From contig NZ_VWMY01000033.1 in the NCBI RefSeq assembly GCF_008905045.1, forward strand, positions 70,245-134,244: a DNA stretch of 64,000 bases. The letters are read 5' to 3'. The notes below the pieces were generated by a model that worked only from the letters and a program-made list of their open reading frames with translations, ran no database searches and was not told the origin of the DNA. The stretch is from Streptomyces albicerus (GTDB taxonomy: Bacteria; Actinomycetota; Actinomycetes; Streptomycetales; Streptomycetaceae). Made by a program: the position numbers and the translations under genes. Positions 54,651 through 63,824 of this stretch are shown here, one piece after another (position 1 is the stretch's first letter; every line of letters starts with the position of its first letter).

Positions 54651-56277
54651 TCCGGTACTCGCCCGGTTCGGTCACCGTGAGCCGCGTGAACTCGCCCTGC
54701 TTCTGCAGGCAGCCGCCCTCGGCGTACAGCCAGGGCGAGAAGGCGACGCGCACGGTCACCGAGCCGGGGCGTGGGACATGGACGACGACCTCGGCGCTGT
54801 CGGCGCGTATGACGGCGGCGGGCTTCGACACGAGCGGCACCGCCCCGCGCACCCGGTAGACCCGCCAGTTCGCGTCCCGCCACACCGGCTCCAGCCATGC
54901 CGGCGCGCTCTCGACCAGGCGCGCCTCGTCCTCCGCGAAGCCGTCCGGCTTGCCCGAGGGCAGTACGACGAAGCCGACCGCCCACCGGTCCAGCCAGGCC
55001 CGGTACGTCGTCTCCGAGAACGTCCCGTCGTAGAAGAGCCGGCCGCGCTCCATGTCCAGCTGCCGGTTCCAGCCACGCGCCAGGTTCACGTACGGGGCCA
55101 GCGCGGTGGCCTCGCGATGGTTGCGGGCCGGGACCACCTCGACACGGGCGCGGTCGGCGCCGAGCCGGTCCAGGGCATCTACGACGCTGGTCGTGTCGGC
55201 GGCCCAGCGCGGTACCGCCGTCGACACCTCCAGGTCGTCCACCGTCTTCTTGCCCACCCACCCCACCGAGAAGACCAAAGCCATGGCCAGTGCAACTCGT
55301 CTGTGGCGCGGACCTGGCACCGCCAGCAGTGCGGCCAGCAGTGCGGCCGGCGCGAACAGTTCCGCGAGCCGCTCCACGTTCGTGCCGACCGGTGAGGGGA
55401 CCAGATACGTGAGGACCGTCCCGGCCGCGTACACGACGGCACCCCACCGCAGCACCCGCCAGCCCCGCGGCGCGAGCGTCAGCACGACCACGCCGATCAC
55501 GACGGGCGGCCAGATCCGGGCCGCGGGCATCAACTGCTCGCCGGTGAACGGGAACAGCAGCGTGGTCGCCCCCACCACCACGAACGGCGGCACCATCAGC
55601 ACGGCCGCCCGCGTCCGGTCCCGTACGAGCGCGTAGCCGGCGCCCGCGACGACCAGGAACAGCCCGGCCACCGGGCTCGCCATGGTCGCGAGCGTCGCGT
55701 ACGCCACCGCGAGCGACACGCGCCGCTCCCGGGTCAGCAGCACACAGGCCGCGAGCCCGAGGGCGACACCGAGCGCGAACGTCGTACGTCCCGACGCGAC
55801 GTTGCACCACAGCGCGAGCGAGGCGAGCAGCGCCGGGCCGAGCGGCCGGCGGATCCCCGTGCGGACGATGAGGACCGCGGCCAGCCAGGCGGCGAGCAGC
55901 CCGGCCGCGACCGTGACCGTGCGCACGCCGAAGGCGGCCATCAGGTAGGGCGAGATCAGGCTGTAGTTGGCGGTGTGCATCCCGCCGTACCAGAAGAGGC
56001 TGTACGCCGAACCGCCGTGCCGGGACGCGAAGTCGGCCCACGCCTCCTGTGCCGCGAGATCACCGCCGCCGGTGGCCAGGAACAGCCACCACACCACGTA
56101 CAGCGGAACCGTCGGCAGGGTGGCCAGGAAGGGGACGCGGTGTCGGTCCCAGACCGGGCGGAGGTTCCGCTTCCGGGAGATGGCCGCGCCCTCCGGCCGG
56201 ACGGGTGACAGTTCGGCTGAGACCACGGCTCGGCTTTTCCGTTCGAAGTCTTCGAAGGTGTGAGTTGGCTGTGCCAC
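54604..56277 (-). CDS. Polytopic membrane protein with C-terminal beta domain
   Basis: 557 residues. About ten transmembrane helices (FLATLPTVPLYVVWWLFLAT; YLMAAFGVRTVTVAAGLLAA; VVIGVVVLTLAPRGW) precede a soluble C-terminal domain (WRVYRVRGAVPLVSKP; SVTVRVAFSPWLYAEGGCLQ). It resembles GT-C-type glycan enzymes without clear motifs. Its 3' end overlaps the convergent GT87/PAP2 gene by 47 nt. Confidence 0.7.
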   Translation of the reverse strand: MAQPTHTFEDFERKSRAVVSAELSPVRPEGAAISRKRNLRPVWDRHRVPFLATLPTVPLYVVWWLFLATGGGDLAAQEAWADFASRHGGSAYSLFWYGGMHTANYSLISPYLMAAFGVRTVTVAAGLLAAWLAAVLIVRTGIRRPLGPALLASLALWCNVASGRTTFALGVALGLAACVLLTRERRVSLAVAYATLATMASPVAGLFLVVAGAGYALVRDRTRAAVLMVPPFVVVGATTLLFPFTGEQLMPAARIWPPVVIGVVVLTLAPRGWRVLRWGAVVYAAGTVLTYLVPSPVGTNVERLAELFAPAALLAALLAVPGPRHRRVALAMALVFSVGWVGKKTVDDLEVSTAVPRWAADTTSVVDALDRLGADRARVEVVPARNHREATALAPYVNLARGWNRQLDMERGRLFYDGTFSETTYRAWLDRWAVGFVVLPSGKPDGFAEDEARLVESAPAWLEPVWRDANWRVYRVRGAVPLVSKPAAVIRADSAEVVVHVPRPGSVTVRVAFSPWLYAEGGCLQKQGEFTRLTVTEPGEYRISSGYGPSPGPAPRC

Positions 56278-56347
56278 TCGTGAAGACGCGAAACGGATCG
56301 GAAACGTTCACCGGGATGTGGCGGGACGTGGGTGTACTCGGGCACGG

Positions 56348-56389
56348 GGGAGGCAGGGGCGGAGCGTAGGGGGGATGCCCCTGCCTCCC
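56348..56389 (-). terminator. Terminator of the P450 gene
   Basis: GGGAGGCAGGGGC and GCCCCTGCCTCCC form a 13-bp stem downstream of the leftward stop at 56424. Confidence 0.7.
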
Positions 56390-56423
56390 GCGCAGCGGGT
56401 CACCGGCGGTTCAACCGGCGGGC

Positions 56424-57668
56424 TCAACCAGCGCTGACCTGCAGTTCCTTGACGCCGTTGAGCCAGGCCGAGCGCAGCCGGCGTGGGTCGCCGACCAGCC
56501 GGAGGCCGGGCATCGCGTCGGCGATCGCGTTGAAGATGAGGTCGATCTCCAGGGTGGCCAGGGACTTGCCGAGGCAGAAGTGCGGGCCGCCGCCCCCGAA
56601 GCCGAGGTGCGGGTTCGGGTCGCGGGTGATGTCGAAGACCTCCGGGGTGTCGAAGACCTCCGGGTCGTTGTTCGCGGAGGAGTAGAAGATCCCGACGCGG
56701 TCGCCCTTCTTGATCAGCTTGCCGCCCAGTTCGGTGTCCTGGGTCGCCGTGCGCTGGAAGGACACGACGGGGGTGGCCCAGCGGACGATCTCCTCGGCGG
56801 CGGTCGCCGGGCGCTCCCGCTTGTAGAGGTCCCACTGGTCGGGATGGGTCAGGAAGGCGTGCATGCCGTGGGTGATGGCGTTGCGGGTCGTCTCGTTGCC
56901 CGCGACGGCCAGCATCAGTACGAAGAAGCCGAACTCGTCGGAGCCGAGGTTGCCCTCGTCCTCGGCGGCCACCAGCGTGGTGACGATGTCCTTCGCCGGG
57001 CACTGCTTGCGGTCGGCGGCCATGTTCATCGCGTAGGCGAGGATCTCGGTGGCCGCCTCCTGGCCGACCTCCTCGGTGATCGCGTACTCCGGGTCGTCGT
57101 ACGAGATCATCTTGTTGGACCAGTCGAAGATCTTGGTGCGGTCCTCCTGCGGGATGCCGATCAGCTCGGCTATCGCCTGCAGGGGCAGTTCGCAGGCCAC
57201 CTGCGTGACGAAGTCGAAGGAACCGCCGGCGCCCGCGTCCGCGAGCGCGGTCTCGACGATCCGGCCCGCCCGGCCGCGCAGGTTCTCCTCCAGGGCGCGG
57301 ATGGACCGCGGGGTGAAGCCGCGCTGGACGATCTGGCGGACCCGGGTGTGCTCGGGCGGGTCCATGTTCAGCAGGATCAGCCGCTGGGCGTCGATCGCGT
57401 CCCGCTCGATGTGCTCGTTGAAGCGGATGATCGCGGTGTTGAGGGTGGAGGAGAACAACTCCGGGTGTGTGGAGACGTACTTGACGTCGGCGTGCCGGGT
57501 GACGGCCCAGTAGCCCTCGTCCTCGAAGCCGGCGAGATTGGGCGGCTGGGCGATCCAGCGGACCGGTTCGGCCTGACGCAGCTCGGCGAACTCCGGGTGG
57601 GGCACGCGGTGGTGCAGCAGATCGGGATCGGTGAAATCGAACCCGTCGGGCAGCGCTGGACAGGGCAT
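56424..57668 (-). CDS. cyp125: CYP125-like steroid C26/C27 monooxygenase
   Basis: 414 residues. It reads closely like mycobacterial CYP125: FDFTDPDLLHHRVPHPEFAE, MDPPEHTRVRQIVQRGFTPR, FGFFVLMLAVAGNETTRNAI (I helix), EEIVRWATPVVSFQRTATQD and the heme loop FGGGGPHFCLGKSLA. In cholesterol catabolism it oxidises the side-chain terminus. It lies divergent to a FadA5-like thiolase, as in Mycobacterium. ATG 57668 is chosen because GGAG lies 7 nt upstream. Confidence 0.85.
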   Translation of the reverse strand: MPCPALPDGFDFTDPDLLHHRVPHPEFAELRQAEPVRWIAQPPNLAGFEDEGYWAVTRHADVKYVSTHPELFSSTLNTAIIRFNEHIERDAIDAQRLILLNMDPPEHTRVRQIVQRGFTPRSIRALEENLRGRAGRIVETALADAGAGGSFDFVTQVACELPLQAIAELIGIPQEDRTKIFDWSNKMISYDDPEYAITEEVGQEAATEILAYAMNMAADRKQCPAKDIVTTLVAAEDEGNLGSDEFGFFVLMLAVAGNETTRNAITHGMHAFLTHPDQWDLYKRERPATAAEEIVRWATPVVSFQRTATQDTELGGKLIKKGDRVGIFYSSANNDPEVFDTPEVFDITRDPNPHLGFGGGGPHFCLGKSLATLEIDLIFNAIADAMPGLRLVGDPRRLRSAWLNGVKELQVSAG

Positions 57669-57733
57669 CGGCAACTCCAGGTCTCGCACCTGTTTTCTGA
57701 CGGTCCATCAGGAACCGGGATTGCCGTGAAGGT

Positions 57734-57747
57734 AGTAACGGGTTCTA
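57734..57747. promoter_or_regulatory. KstR-like box near CYP125 start
   Basis: AGTAACGGGTTCTA has the AAC-N2-GTT core of the KstR motif (TNNAACNNGTTNNA), mismatching only the first T. 66 nt upstream of the CYP125 start. Confidence 0.5.
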
Positions 57748-57857
57748 TAAGTGGCAAGGGGTGCGGCGCCCCGAATTCCGTGCGGGATTCGTGCAGATCA
57801 CGACTTCGGAGGCTGCAAGACCCTTGCGGTGGCAGGTGACTCGTCAGCAGACTGCAG

Positions 57858-57885
57858 GCAGAACTAGAACGCGTACTAGTTCTGC
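57858..57885. promoter_or_regulatory. 28-bp palindrome between CYP125 and thiolase
   Basis: GCAGAACTAG and CTAGTTCTGC flank AACGCGTA, whose inner ACGCGT is also symmetric, so only one base pair breaks the 28-bp symmetry. It is close to the KstR consensus (TAGAACGCGTACTA differs by one base in the GTT half). Confidence 0.65.
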
Positions 57886-57943
57886 GTGGCGGGTGGGCCG
57901 GGACGCCCGCGCCGCGCGGGTGACCCGAGGAGAGGAACTCCCC

Positions 57944-59113
57944 ATGGCCGCGGAACCCGTGATCGTCGAAGCCGTACGCACCCCCATCGGCAAGCGCGGC
58001 GGAGCGCTCGCCAATCTGCATCCCGCCTATCTGCTGGGCGAGACCTACCGAGAGCTCCTCGGCCGTACCGGCATCCACGCGGACTGCGTCGAGCAGATCG
58101 TCGGCGGCACGGTGACGCACGCCGGCGAGCAGTCCATGAACCCCGCGCGCACGGCCTGGCTGACCATGGGCCTGCCCTACGAGACCGCGGCGACGACCGT
58201 GGACTGCCAGTGCGGGTCCTCGCAGCAGGCCTCGCACATGGTCGCCAACATGGTCGCGGCGGGAGTGATCGATGTCGGGATCTCGTGCGGCGTCGAGGCG
58301 ATGTCACGGGTGCCGCTGGGATCCGGGTCCAAGCACGGGCCAGGCAAGCCGTTCCCCGACGAGTGGAACGTGGACCTTCCCAATCAGTTCGAGGCGGCGG
58401 AACGGATCGCGCGCAACCGCGGGCTGACCCGCGAGAACGTCGACTCCCTCGGGCTCATCTCCCAGGAACGGGCCGCGAACGCCTGGTCCGAGGAGCGCTT
58501 CAAGCGCGAGACGTTCGCCGTGCAGGTGCCGACGACGGAGGACGAGCAGCGGGCCGGGCAGGGCATGTGGCGCCTCGTCGACCGTGACGAGGGGCTGCGC
58601 GACACGTCGATGGAGGCGCTGGCGAAGCTGAAGCCGGTCATGCCGACGGCCCTGCATACGGCGGGCAACTCGTCGCAGATCAGCGACGGTGCGGCGGCGA
58701 TCATGTGGGCGTCGAAGCGGATGGCTCGGGCGCTGAAGCTGCGCCCGCGAGCGCGGATCGTCGCCCAGGCGCTGGTCGGCGCGGACCCGCACTTCCACCT
58801 GGACGGGCCGATCGACGCGACGAAGGCGGTGCTGGGCAAGGCCGGTATGTCGCTGAAGGACATCGACCTCGTCGAGATCAACGAGGCGTTCGCCTCAGTG
58901 GTGTTGAGCTGGGCGCAGGTCTTCGAACAGGACCTGGAGAAGGTGAACGTCAACGGCGGCGGGATCGCGCTCGGGCACCCCGTGGGCGCCACGGGCGCGC
59001 GGCTCATCACGACCGCGCTGCACGAACTGGAGCGCAGGGACAAGGAGTTCGCGCTGATCACGATGTGCGCCGGCGGCGGGCTGGCCACCGGCACGATCAT
59101 TCAGCGGCTGTAG
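57944..59113 (+). CDS. fadA5: FadA5-like steroid thiolase
   Basis: 389 residues. VEAVRTPIGKRGGALANLHP, the catalytic Cys in TTVDCQCGSSQQASHM, NEAFASVVLSWAQVFEQDLE with VNVNGGGIALGHPVGATGAR, and CAGGG (second Cys) match type II thiolases and specifically the FadA5 steroid 3-ketoacyl-CoA thiolase pattern. It would remove acetyl-CoA from the sterol side chain. GAGGAGAGG precedes ATG. Confidence 0.87.
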   Translation: MAAEPVIVEAVRTPIGKRGGALANLHPAYLLGETYRELLGRTGIHADCVEQIVGGTVTHAGEQSMNPARTAWLTMGLPYETAATTVDCQCGSSQQASHMVANMVAAGVIDVGISCGVEAMSRVPLGSGSKHGPGKPFPDEWNVDLPNQFEAAERIARNRGLTRENVDSLGLISQERAANAWSEERFKRETFAVQVPTTEDEQRAGQGMWRLVDRDEGLRDTSMEALAKLKPVMPTALHTAGNSSQISDGAAAIMWASKRMARALKLRPRARIVAQALVGADPHFHLDGPIDATKAVLGKAGMSLKDIDLVEINEAFASVVLSWAQVFEQDLEKVNVNGGGIALGHPVGATGARLITTALHELERRDKEFALITMCAGGGLATGTIIQRL

Positions 59114-59217
59114 TCGCCTCGAACTCCCGCCGCCTGCCGCAGCAACAGCAACTCGCGGCGCCGGTCCGCGACATGGCGTACGACGTCGACGAACAGCTCG
59201 CTCACGGCCGGCTCCAC
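59101..59217 (-). CDS. Possible 38-residue ORF, unknown
   Basis: GTG 59217 opens a frame, VEPAVSELFVDVVRHVADRR then RELLLLRQAAGVRGDYSR, a single amphipathic helix. It overlaps the thiolase 3' end by 13 nt and lies just downstream of the ABC transporter. It may be a cluster-tail peptide or chance. Confidence 0.25.
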   Translation of the reverse strand: MEPAVSELFVDVVRHVADRRRELLLLRQAAGVRGDYSR

Positions 59218-59230
59218 GGGGCCGGTCAGC

Positions 59231-61027
59231 TCAGGACACGCGCGGCACCCGGACGTCCCCGGCCCGCTGGGCGCGGACGAGCGACCGGTAGTGCTCGTTG
59301 GTGTCGATGAGATCCCAGTGGCTGCCCGTGGCCACGACCCGGCCCGCGTCGAGCACGATGATCAGGTCTGCGGCGCGGATGGTCGACATGCGGTGCGCGA
59401 TCACCAGCAGCGTGCACTCCGCCGTGGTCTCCCGGATCGACCTGCGGAGCGCCGCTTCGTTGACCGCGTCCAGATGGGCCGTCGGCTCGTCCAGCAGGAG
59501 CAGGCGCGGCCGGGTCAGCAGGGCACGGGCGATCGCGATCCGCTGGCGCTCGCCGCCGGAGAGCGCCATGCCGTGCTCCCCGGCGTCGGTGTCCAGGCCA
59601 TGTGGCAGGCGGTCGATCAGGTCTGTGAGGTGCGCCAGCTCGACCACCCGGTCCAGTTCGGCGGGGTCCGCGTCGGGGGCGGCGTACAGCAGGTTCTCGC
59701 GCAGCGTGCCGTACAGCACCGGGGCATGCTGTTCCACCAGGCCGACTCGAGACCGGTGTTCGGCTCGGCCGGTCGCCCGTACGTCACGGCCGTCGAAGAG
59801 GATGCGGCCGCGATCCGGGTCGTAGAACCGCTCGATCAGTGCGAGGACGGTGGATTTCCCGACCCCCGAGCTGCCGATCAGGGCGACATGGGAGTGCTCC
59901 GCCACCTCGAAGGTCACGCCGCGCAGGACGGGACGCCGCGGTTCGTAGCCGAACCACACGTCTCGGAACTCCAGCACAGGTGCCCGCGGCCGGCCGCCGC
60001 TGTCGCCCGCCCCGTACGACGCCGGTGCCTCGGGCGCGGACCCGGCGTCCTGCTCTGTGGGCAGGTCCATCACCTCCGTGACCCTCCGGTACGCGCCCAT
60101 GCCCTGCTCCATGGTGCTGAAGGACTGGAACAGCATGCCGACCGGCCCCAGCAGATAGATCATGTAGAGGAGGAAGGCGGCGAGGTCGGCGATCGATCCC
60201 TGCCGGTCGGCGACCCGCATACCGCCGATGAGCAGCACGACGATGAACGACCCCTTGACGGCCAGCTCGATCGCCGGTGCCACCACCGCGTCCAGCTTCG
60301 CCATCCGCACGCTTCCCGCATACGCCGATCTGGCGCGGCCCCCGATGCGGTCCGACTCGCGCTGCTCGGCGCGGCTGGCCCGTACGGTGCGGATGGCACC
60401 GAGCGCGCGTTCCAGATCGGCGGTCATGGCGCCCGTGGCCTGCTGGGTGGACAGCGACGCCACCCCGATGCCCCGCAGTACCGAGCTGACGATCACGGTG
60501 GCGATCGCCACCATGGCCAGCACGACGAGGAACATCAACCAGTCGAGCCAGATCATCAGCGCGATGACGCCGATCAGCCCGATGGAGCCTGTCACCGCAG
60601 CGGTGAAGCCCTCGGCGATGAGCAGCCGCAGGGTGGTGCTGTCGGTGCTGGTGCGCGAGATCAGATCGCCTGTGCGGTGGCGGTCGTACACGGGCATGGG
60701 CAGCCGCAGCACGTGCCCGATCAGGCCGAGCCGGATCCCCAGGACGATGCCTTCGCCCGTACGCGCCAGGACGTACTGGGCGAGCCCCTGGACCAGTGCC
60801 TGGGCGACGAAGAACACGGCGAGCAGCACCAGGACGTACCCGACCGCACTGCCGGACGCGGTCGCCTCGATCACCTCCTTGACCAGCAGCGGCTGGGCCA
60901 GGCTGAGCGCCGAAGCGCCCAGCGTCAGCAGCACCGCGAGACCGACCCACCGCCGGTGTCCGTGCAGCAGACGCAGGACGTCCCGTGGGCTGGCCCGGCG
61001 CCGCTCATCTGTCGCTTTGGGCTTCAT
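59231..61027 (-). CDS. Lasso peptide ABC exporter (D protein)
   Basis: 598 residues, a half-transporter with six membrane helices (residues 25-310) and an ATPase domain: Walker A GSSGVGKS near 393, Q-loop VEQHAPVLYGTLRENLL, signature LSGGERQR and Walker B LLLLDEP. Its start overlaps the B2 gene by 23 nt. It is the last gene of the lasso operon and exports the mature peptide, also giving self-immunity. Confidence 0.88.
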   Translation of the reverse strand: MKPKATDERRRASPRDVLRLLHGHRRWVGLAVLLTLGASALSLAQPLLVKEVIEATASGSAVGYVLVLLAVFFVAQALVQGLAQYVLARTGEGIVLGIRLGLIGHVLRLPMPVYDRHRTGDLISRTSTDSTTLRLLIAEGFTAAVTGSIGLIGVIALMIWLDWLMFLVVLAMVAIATVIVSSVLRGIGVASLSTQQATGAMTADLERALGAIRTVRASRAEQRESDRIGGRARSAYAGSVRMAKLDAVVAPAIELAVKGSFIVVLLIGGMRVADRQGSIADLAAFLLYMIYLLGPVGMLFQSFSTMEQGMGAYRRVTEVMDLPTEQDAGSAPEAPASYGAGDSGGRPRAPVLEFRDVWFGYEPRRPVLRGVTFEVAEHSHVALIGSSGVGKSTVLALIERFYDPDRGRILFDGRDVRATGRAEHRSRVGLVEQHAPVLYGTLRENLLYAAPDADPAELDRVVELAHLTDLIDRLPHGLDTDAGEHGMALSGGERQRIAIARALLTRPRLLLLDEPTAHLDAVNEAALRRSIRETTAECTLLVIAHRMSTIRAADLIIVLDAGRVVATGSHWDLIDTNEHYRSLVRAQRAGDVRVPRVS

Positions 61028-61451
61028 GGCTCAAGCACCCGACGGTGAAGAGGGGCCTGAAGTAGTCGGGCGGGTAGTCCTCACCCACCGGTCGTCCCTC
61101 CGCCTCCACCCAGGCGTGCGCGCCGAAGGGCGGCAGGCGCCGCGCACCCACGCACCAGGTGGGCCACTGGCCGTGCAGTCGGCACAGCAGAGTCGTGGCC
61201 AGGGACCGGGGCAGGCACCCTTCCCGTCCCCCGCACGCCAGGCTGACCGCGACGACGGCGTCCCGGGCGGCCTGGGCCTGGTCGGCGGTGGCCGGACGGG
61301 CGCCCCGGCGAAGCCACTCCAACACGGTCCGGATCCGCCGGGGACGCTGGGTGGCCAGGAGCCGCGCGGCGCCCACGGCGAGCCGGACCGGGATCCGGCG
61401 CCGCAGGGGCACCGAGCGCGGGTGGTGGAAGATGGCTTCCGGCGTGGTCAT
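61005..61451 (-). CDS. Lasso leader peptidase B2 (transglutaminase-like)
   Basis: 148 residues. The catalytic triad is visible: Cys in GREGCLPRSLATTLLCR, His in PFGAHAWVEAEG, Asp in VGEDYPPDYF. B2 proteins cleave the leader after recruitment by B1. ATG 61451 overlaps the B1 stop (ATGA) with GGAGAAG upstream. An earlier Met at 61475 is possible. Confidence 0.88.
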   Translation of the reverse strand: MTTPEAIFHHPRSVPLRRRIPVRLAVGAARLLATQRPRRIRTVLEWLRRGARPATADQAQAARDAVVAVSLACGGREGCLPRSLATTLLCRLHGQWPTWCVGARRLPPFGAHAWVEAEGRPVGEDYPPDYFRPLFTVGCLSHEAQSDR

Positions 61452-61798
61452 GGGGTTTTCTTCTCCGGTCGCCACCTGCGTACGCGGTGCCGTGCCGGCC
61501 GTACCGACGGACCCGCTCTGCTCGCTTCGTTCTCTTCCTTCTTCTCCTTGACCAGGCCCGCCGAGCGCAGTTCACCGACCAGTTCCCGGACGTCCTGATG
61601 CGCGCTGTCGATGTCCACCGCGTACTGCTCGGTGAGCGCTTGCGCGGCCTCGGCGACGGTGCCGTCGTCCAGCAGCGTCCGCAAGGCGACGGCGGCGCTG
61701 GGATTGAGCGTCCAATACTGGTCGCGGTCCTCGTCGAGCAGCGTGATCCCGTACTCGGTTTCGGCCGTGAACACGCCGTCACGCAACTTGAGCGTCAT
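61448..61798 (-). CDS. Lasso RRE/PqqD-like protein B1
   Basis: 116 residues. The RRE fold is seen as VFTAETEYGITLLDEDRDQY, WTLNPSAAVALRTLLDDGTV, ALTEQYAVDIDSAHQDVREL. RRE proteins bind the YxxP leader motif of the precursor. A basic C-terminal tail (RPARHRVRRWRPEKK) is unusual and may be a linker. GGAGAAG precedes ATG 61798. Confidence 0.87.
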   Translation of the reverse strand: MTLKLRDGVFTAETEYGITLLDEDRDQYWTLNPSAAVALRTLLDDGTVAEAAQALTEQYAVDIDSAHQDVRELVGELRSAGLVKEKKEENEASRAGPSVRPARHRVRRWRPEKKTP

Positions 61799-61837
61799 CG
61801 TCTTCTCCATCAGCCGGGAAACATCAGCTGGGATCCA

Positions 61838-63667
61838 TCAGCCGGGAACGGTCGCGGTTTCGAGCGCCCGCAGCCACACCTCGCACGCCGCCGTCTGATA
61901 CAGCGCGTCGAATGACAGGGCCGGGGGCAACGGTCGGCTGCACACCTCGCGCAGCACGTCCGGGTCGACCAGGCCCAGCCGGGCCAGCCGGGAGTCCTCG
62001 CACAGGGCCAGCAACTCGGCACGGTGCTCCCGCAGTCCGGCCTCCACCTCATATGAACCCTCGTCCTTGGTGTGGCGGGTCAGACTCTCGTCGGGAACGA
62101 TGCCGCGCATCGCTTCGACGATGAGCGGCTTGTACTGCCAGGGGGTGATCCTGTCCTGCGGCCGCACTGCCAGGCCCGCTTCGATCACCCGGTCGTCGTA
62201 GTAGGGGGCGGCGAGGGTGAGCCCGGCGCGGGCGGCCGTCTGACCCAACTGCCGGACCATGCGGGACGTACTGCGCATCGCCTCCAGTTCGACGTGCTGT
62301 CCACGCGTTTCGGCCAGTGGTTCGGCGGTACGGGCCGCGGTGTTGATCAGCTCGCGCACGGCATCGACCGCGTCCCGTGTCGCCCATGGGGGCATGCGCG
62401 GCGGTGTCCCCCAGTCCAGGGTCGGTGTCTCCATGGGGGCCGGTACGGCGGTGAGCTGGTCGCCGACCCGGGCGAGCCATGCCCGGTAGGGGCTGCTGTC
62501 CCACAGCTGCCGCAGCGTTTCCCGGTACGGCCACGGGCGTTGCGCGGCGAAACCACGTACGCGCCGAAACGCGGTCCTGGGATGCGTACGCAGCAGCGCG
62601 TGCAGGTGCGCCGGCGAGCCGGCGAGCAACTCGTCCCCGCCGAAGCCGGTCAGGTGCAGCCGTGAGCCGCGTGCCGCGGCCGACCGTGGGATGACCAGCC
62701 ACCGGCTGATATGGACAGCGGCCGGACACGGCTCGTCGAAGCGGTCGTCCGTGTCTCGCAGGCCCTCGTACACCATCGGCAACCGGTCCCCGGCGATGAC
62801 GTGGTGCTCGGTGTCGCCCAATCCGGTAACCGTCCGGCGAGCCCACGTCACGTCGTCCGCCATGGGGTCGCGGCCGTCGGCGGTGTAGGCGACGACCTTC
62901 GCCCCGCCGCGGGCGGCCAGCGAGCACAGTGCGGTCGAGTCCAGCCCGCCGAGATCACAGCTCACCAGGTCTCGGCCCCGAACACGGGCCTCGACCGCGG
63001 CCGACAGCGCCTCCCGCAACGCCGGCGCGCCGTCTGCCATCGGGACCACCGGCTCGGGCGCGGTCCACCATTTGACGGACCGTCGTCGACCGTTGCTGTC
63101 GAGCACGAGGTAATCGCCGCTCAACAGGACGCTGATGTCGCGCCACACCGGCTCGCCCGCCAGCGGGAACAGTGCGAACGAAGTCAGCAGACGGACTGCC
63201 ATCCGCTGCTCGTCCACCTCCGCGTCGAGAAGGCCGGCGAGCACGTCGGCCCGGTCGGCGGCCACCGTGACATCACCGATCCTGGCGTGGAACACCGGTC
63301 GAAGGCCGGTGATGCTCCCCTGTACCCGCACGCATCCGGCGACCGATGCGGCCAGGTGACAACTTCCGGCCATGGCCCCTGCCAGTCCGTCGAGGTCGGC
63401 GACGGTGTGCGCCCGGCCGGCCGCCGTACTGAGCCGTCCTGAGGTGACGGCGTGGTCACCGATGACCACGATCTTCGCCCGGCCGGTCTCACCGACGGCT
63501 GTGCCACTCGGAGACCAGTGGCCGAGCAGCCAGGGTCGGCCTGAGGGGTGACGGACCTCCTGGTCCGCCCGGTTACGGAGCGCAGTGGCCACCGGGGCCG
63601 CCGAAGCACAGTCCGGAAGAGCGACGAACCAGCCCGGAACCTCGTCGAAATCAGGGAGACGGACCAT
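61838..63667 (-). CDS. Lasso macrolactam synthetase C (asparagine-synthetase-like)
   Basis: 609 residues. An N-terminal glutaminase-like domain without an active-site Cys2 precedes an ATP-pyrophosphatase domain with CDLGGLDSTALCSLA (PP-loop, normally SGGxDS, first Ser replaced by Leu-context), HLTGFGGDELLAGSP and TRHTKDEGSYEVEA near the end. It adenylates the Glu8 side chain and closes the ring. The start at 63667 is 157 nt below the precursor stop. Confidence 0.88.
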   Translation of the reverse strand: MVRLPDFDEVPGWFVALPDCASAAPVATALRNRADQEVRHPSGRPWLLGHWSPSGTAVGETGRAKIVVIGDHAVTSGRLSTAAGRAHTVADLDGLAGAMAGSCHLAASVAGCVRVQGSITGLRPVFHARIGDVTVAADRADVLAGLLDAEVDEQRMAVRLLTSFALFPLAGEPVWRDISVLLSGDYLVLDSNGRRRSVKWWTAPEPVVPMADGAPALREALSAAVEARVRGRDLVSCDLGGLDSTALCSLAARGGAKVVAYTADGRDPMADDVTWARRTVTGLGDTEHHVIAGDRLPMVYEGLRDTDDRFDEPCPAAVHISRWLVIPRSAAARGSRLHLTGFGGDELLAGSPAHLHALLRTHPRTAFRRVRGFAAQRPWPYRETLRQLWDSSPYRAWLARVGDQLTAVPAPMETPTLDWGTPPRMPPWATRDAVDAVRELINTAARTAEPLAETRGQHVELEAMRSTSRMVRQLGQTAARAGLTLAAPYYDDRVIEAGLAVRPQDRITPWQYKPLIVEAMRGIVPDESLTRHTKDEGSYEVEAGLREHRAELLALCEDSRLARLGLVDPDVLREVCSRPLPPALSFDALYQTAACEVWLRALETATVPG

Positions 63668-63796
63668 GGACAGTGCCTTTCCCGGACGCCGCGACGGGGC
63701 GCGCGAAAGGGCTGGGCGGCGGGAATGGGAACGGTAACCCGTCGCCCTTTTGGAATGCTCCCGGAGTCGACCAACCAGGACCGATGAGATCTCCGG

Positions 63797-63822
63797 GCCG
63801 GTCATGCTCGGGAATGACCGGC
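63797..63822 (-). terminator. Attenuating hairpin after the lasso precursor
   Basis: GCCGGTCAT and ATGACCGGC form a 9-bp perfect stem with an 8-nt loop, starting 2 nt after the precursor stop. There is no long T run, so it is more likely a partial terminator or mRNA stabiliser that raises precursor levels over the enzymes. Confidence 0.65.
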
Positions 63823-63824
63823 AC

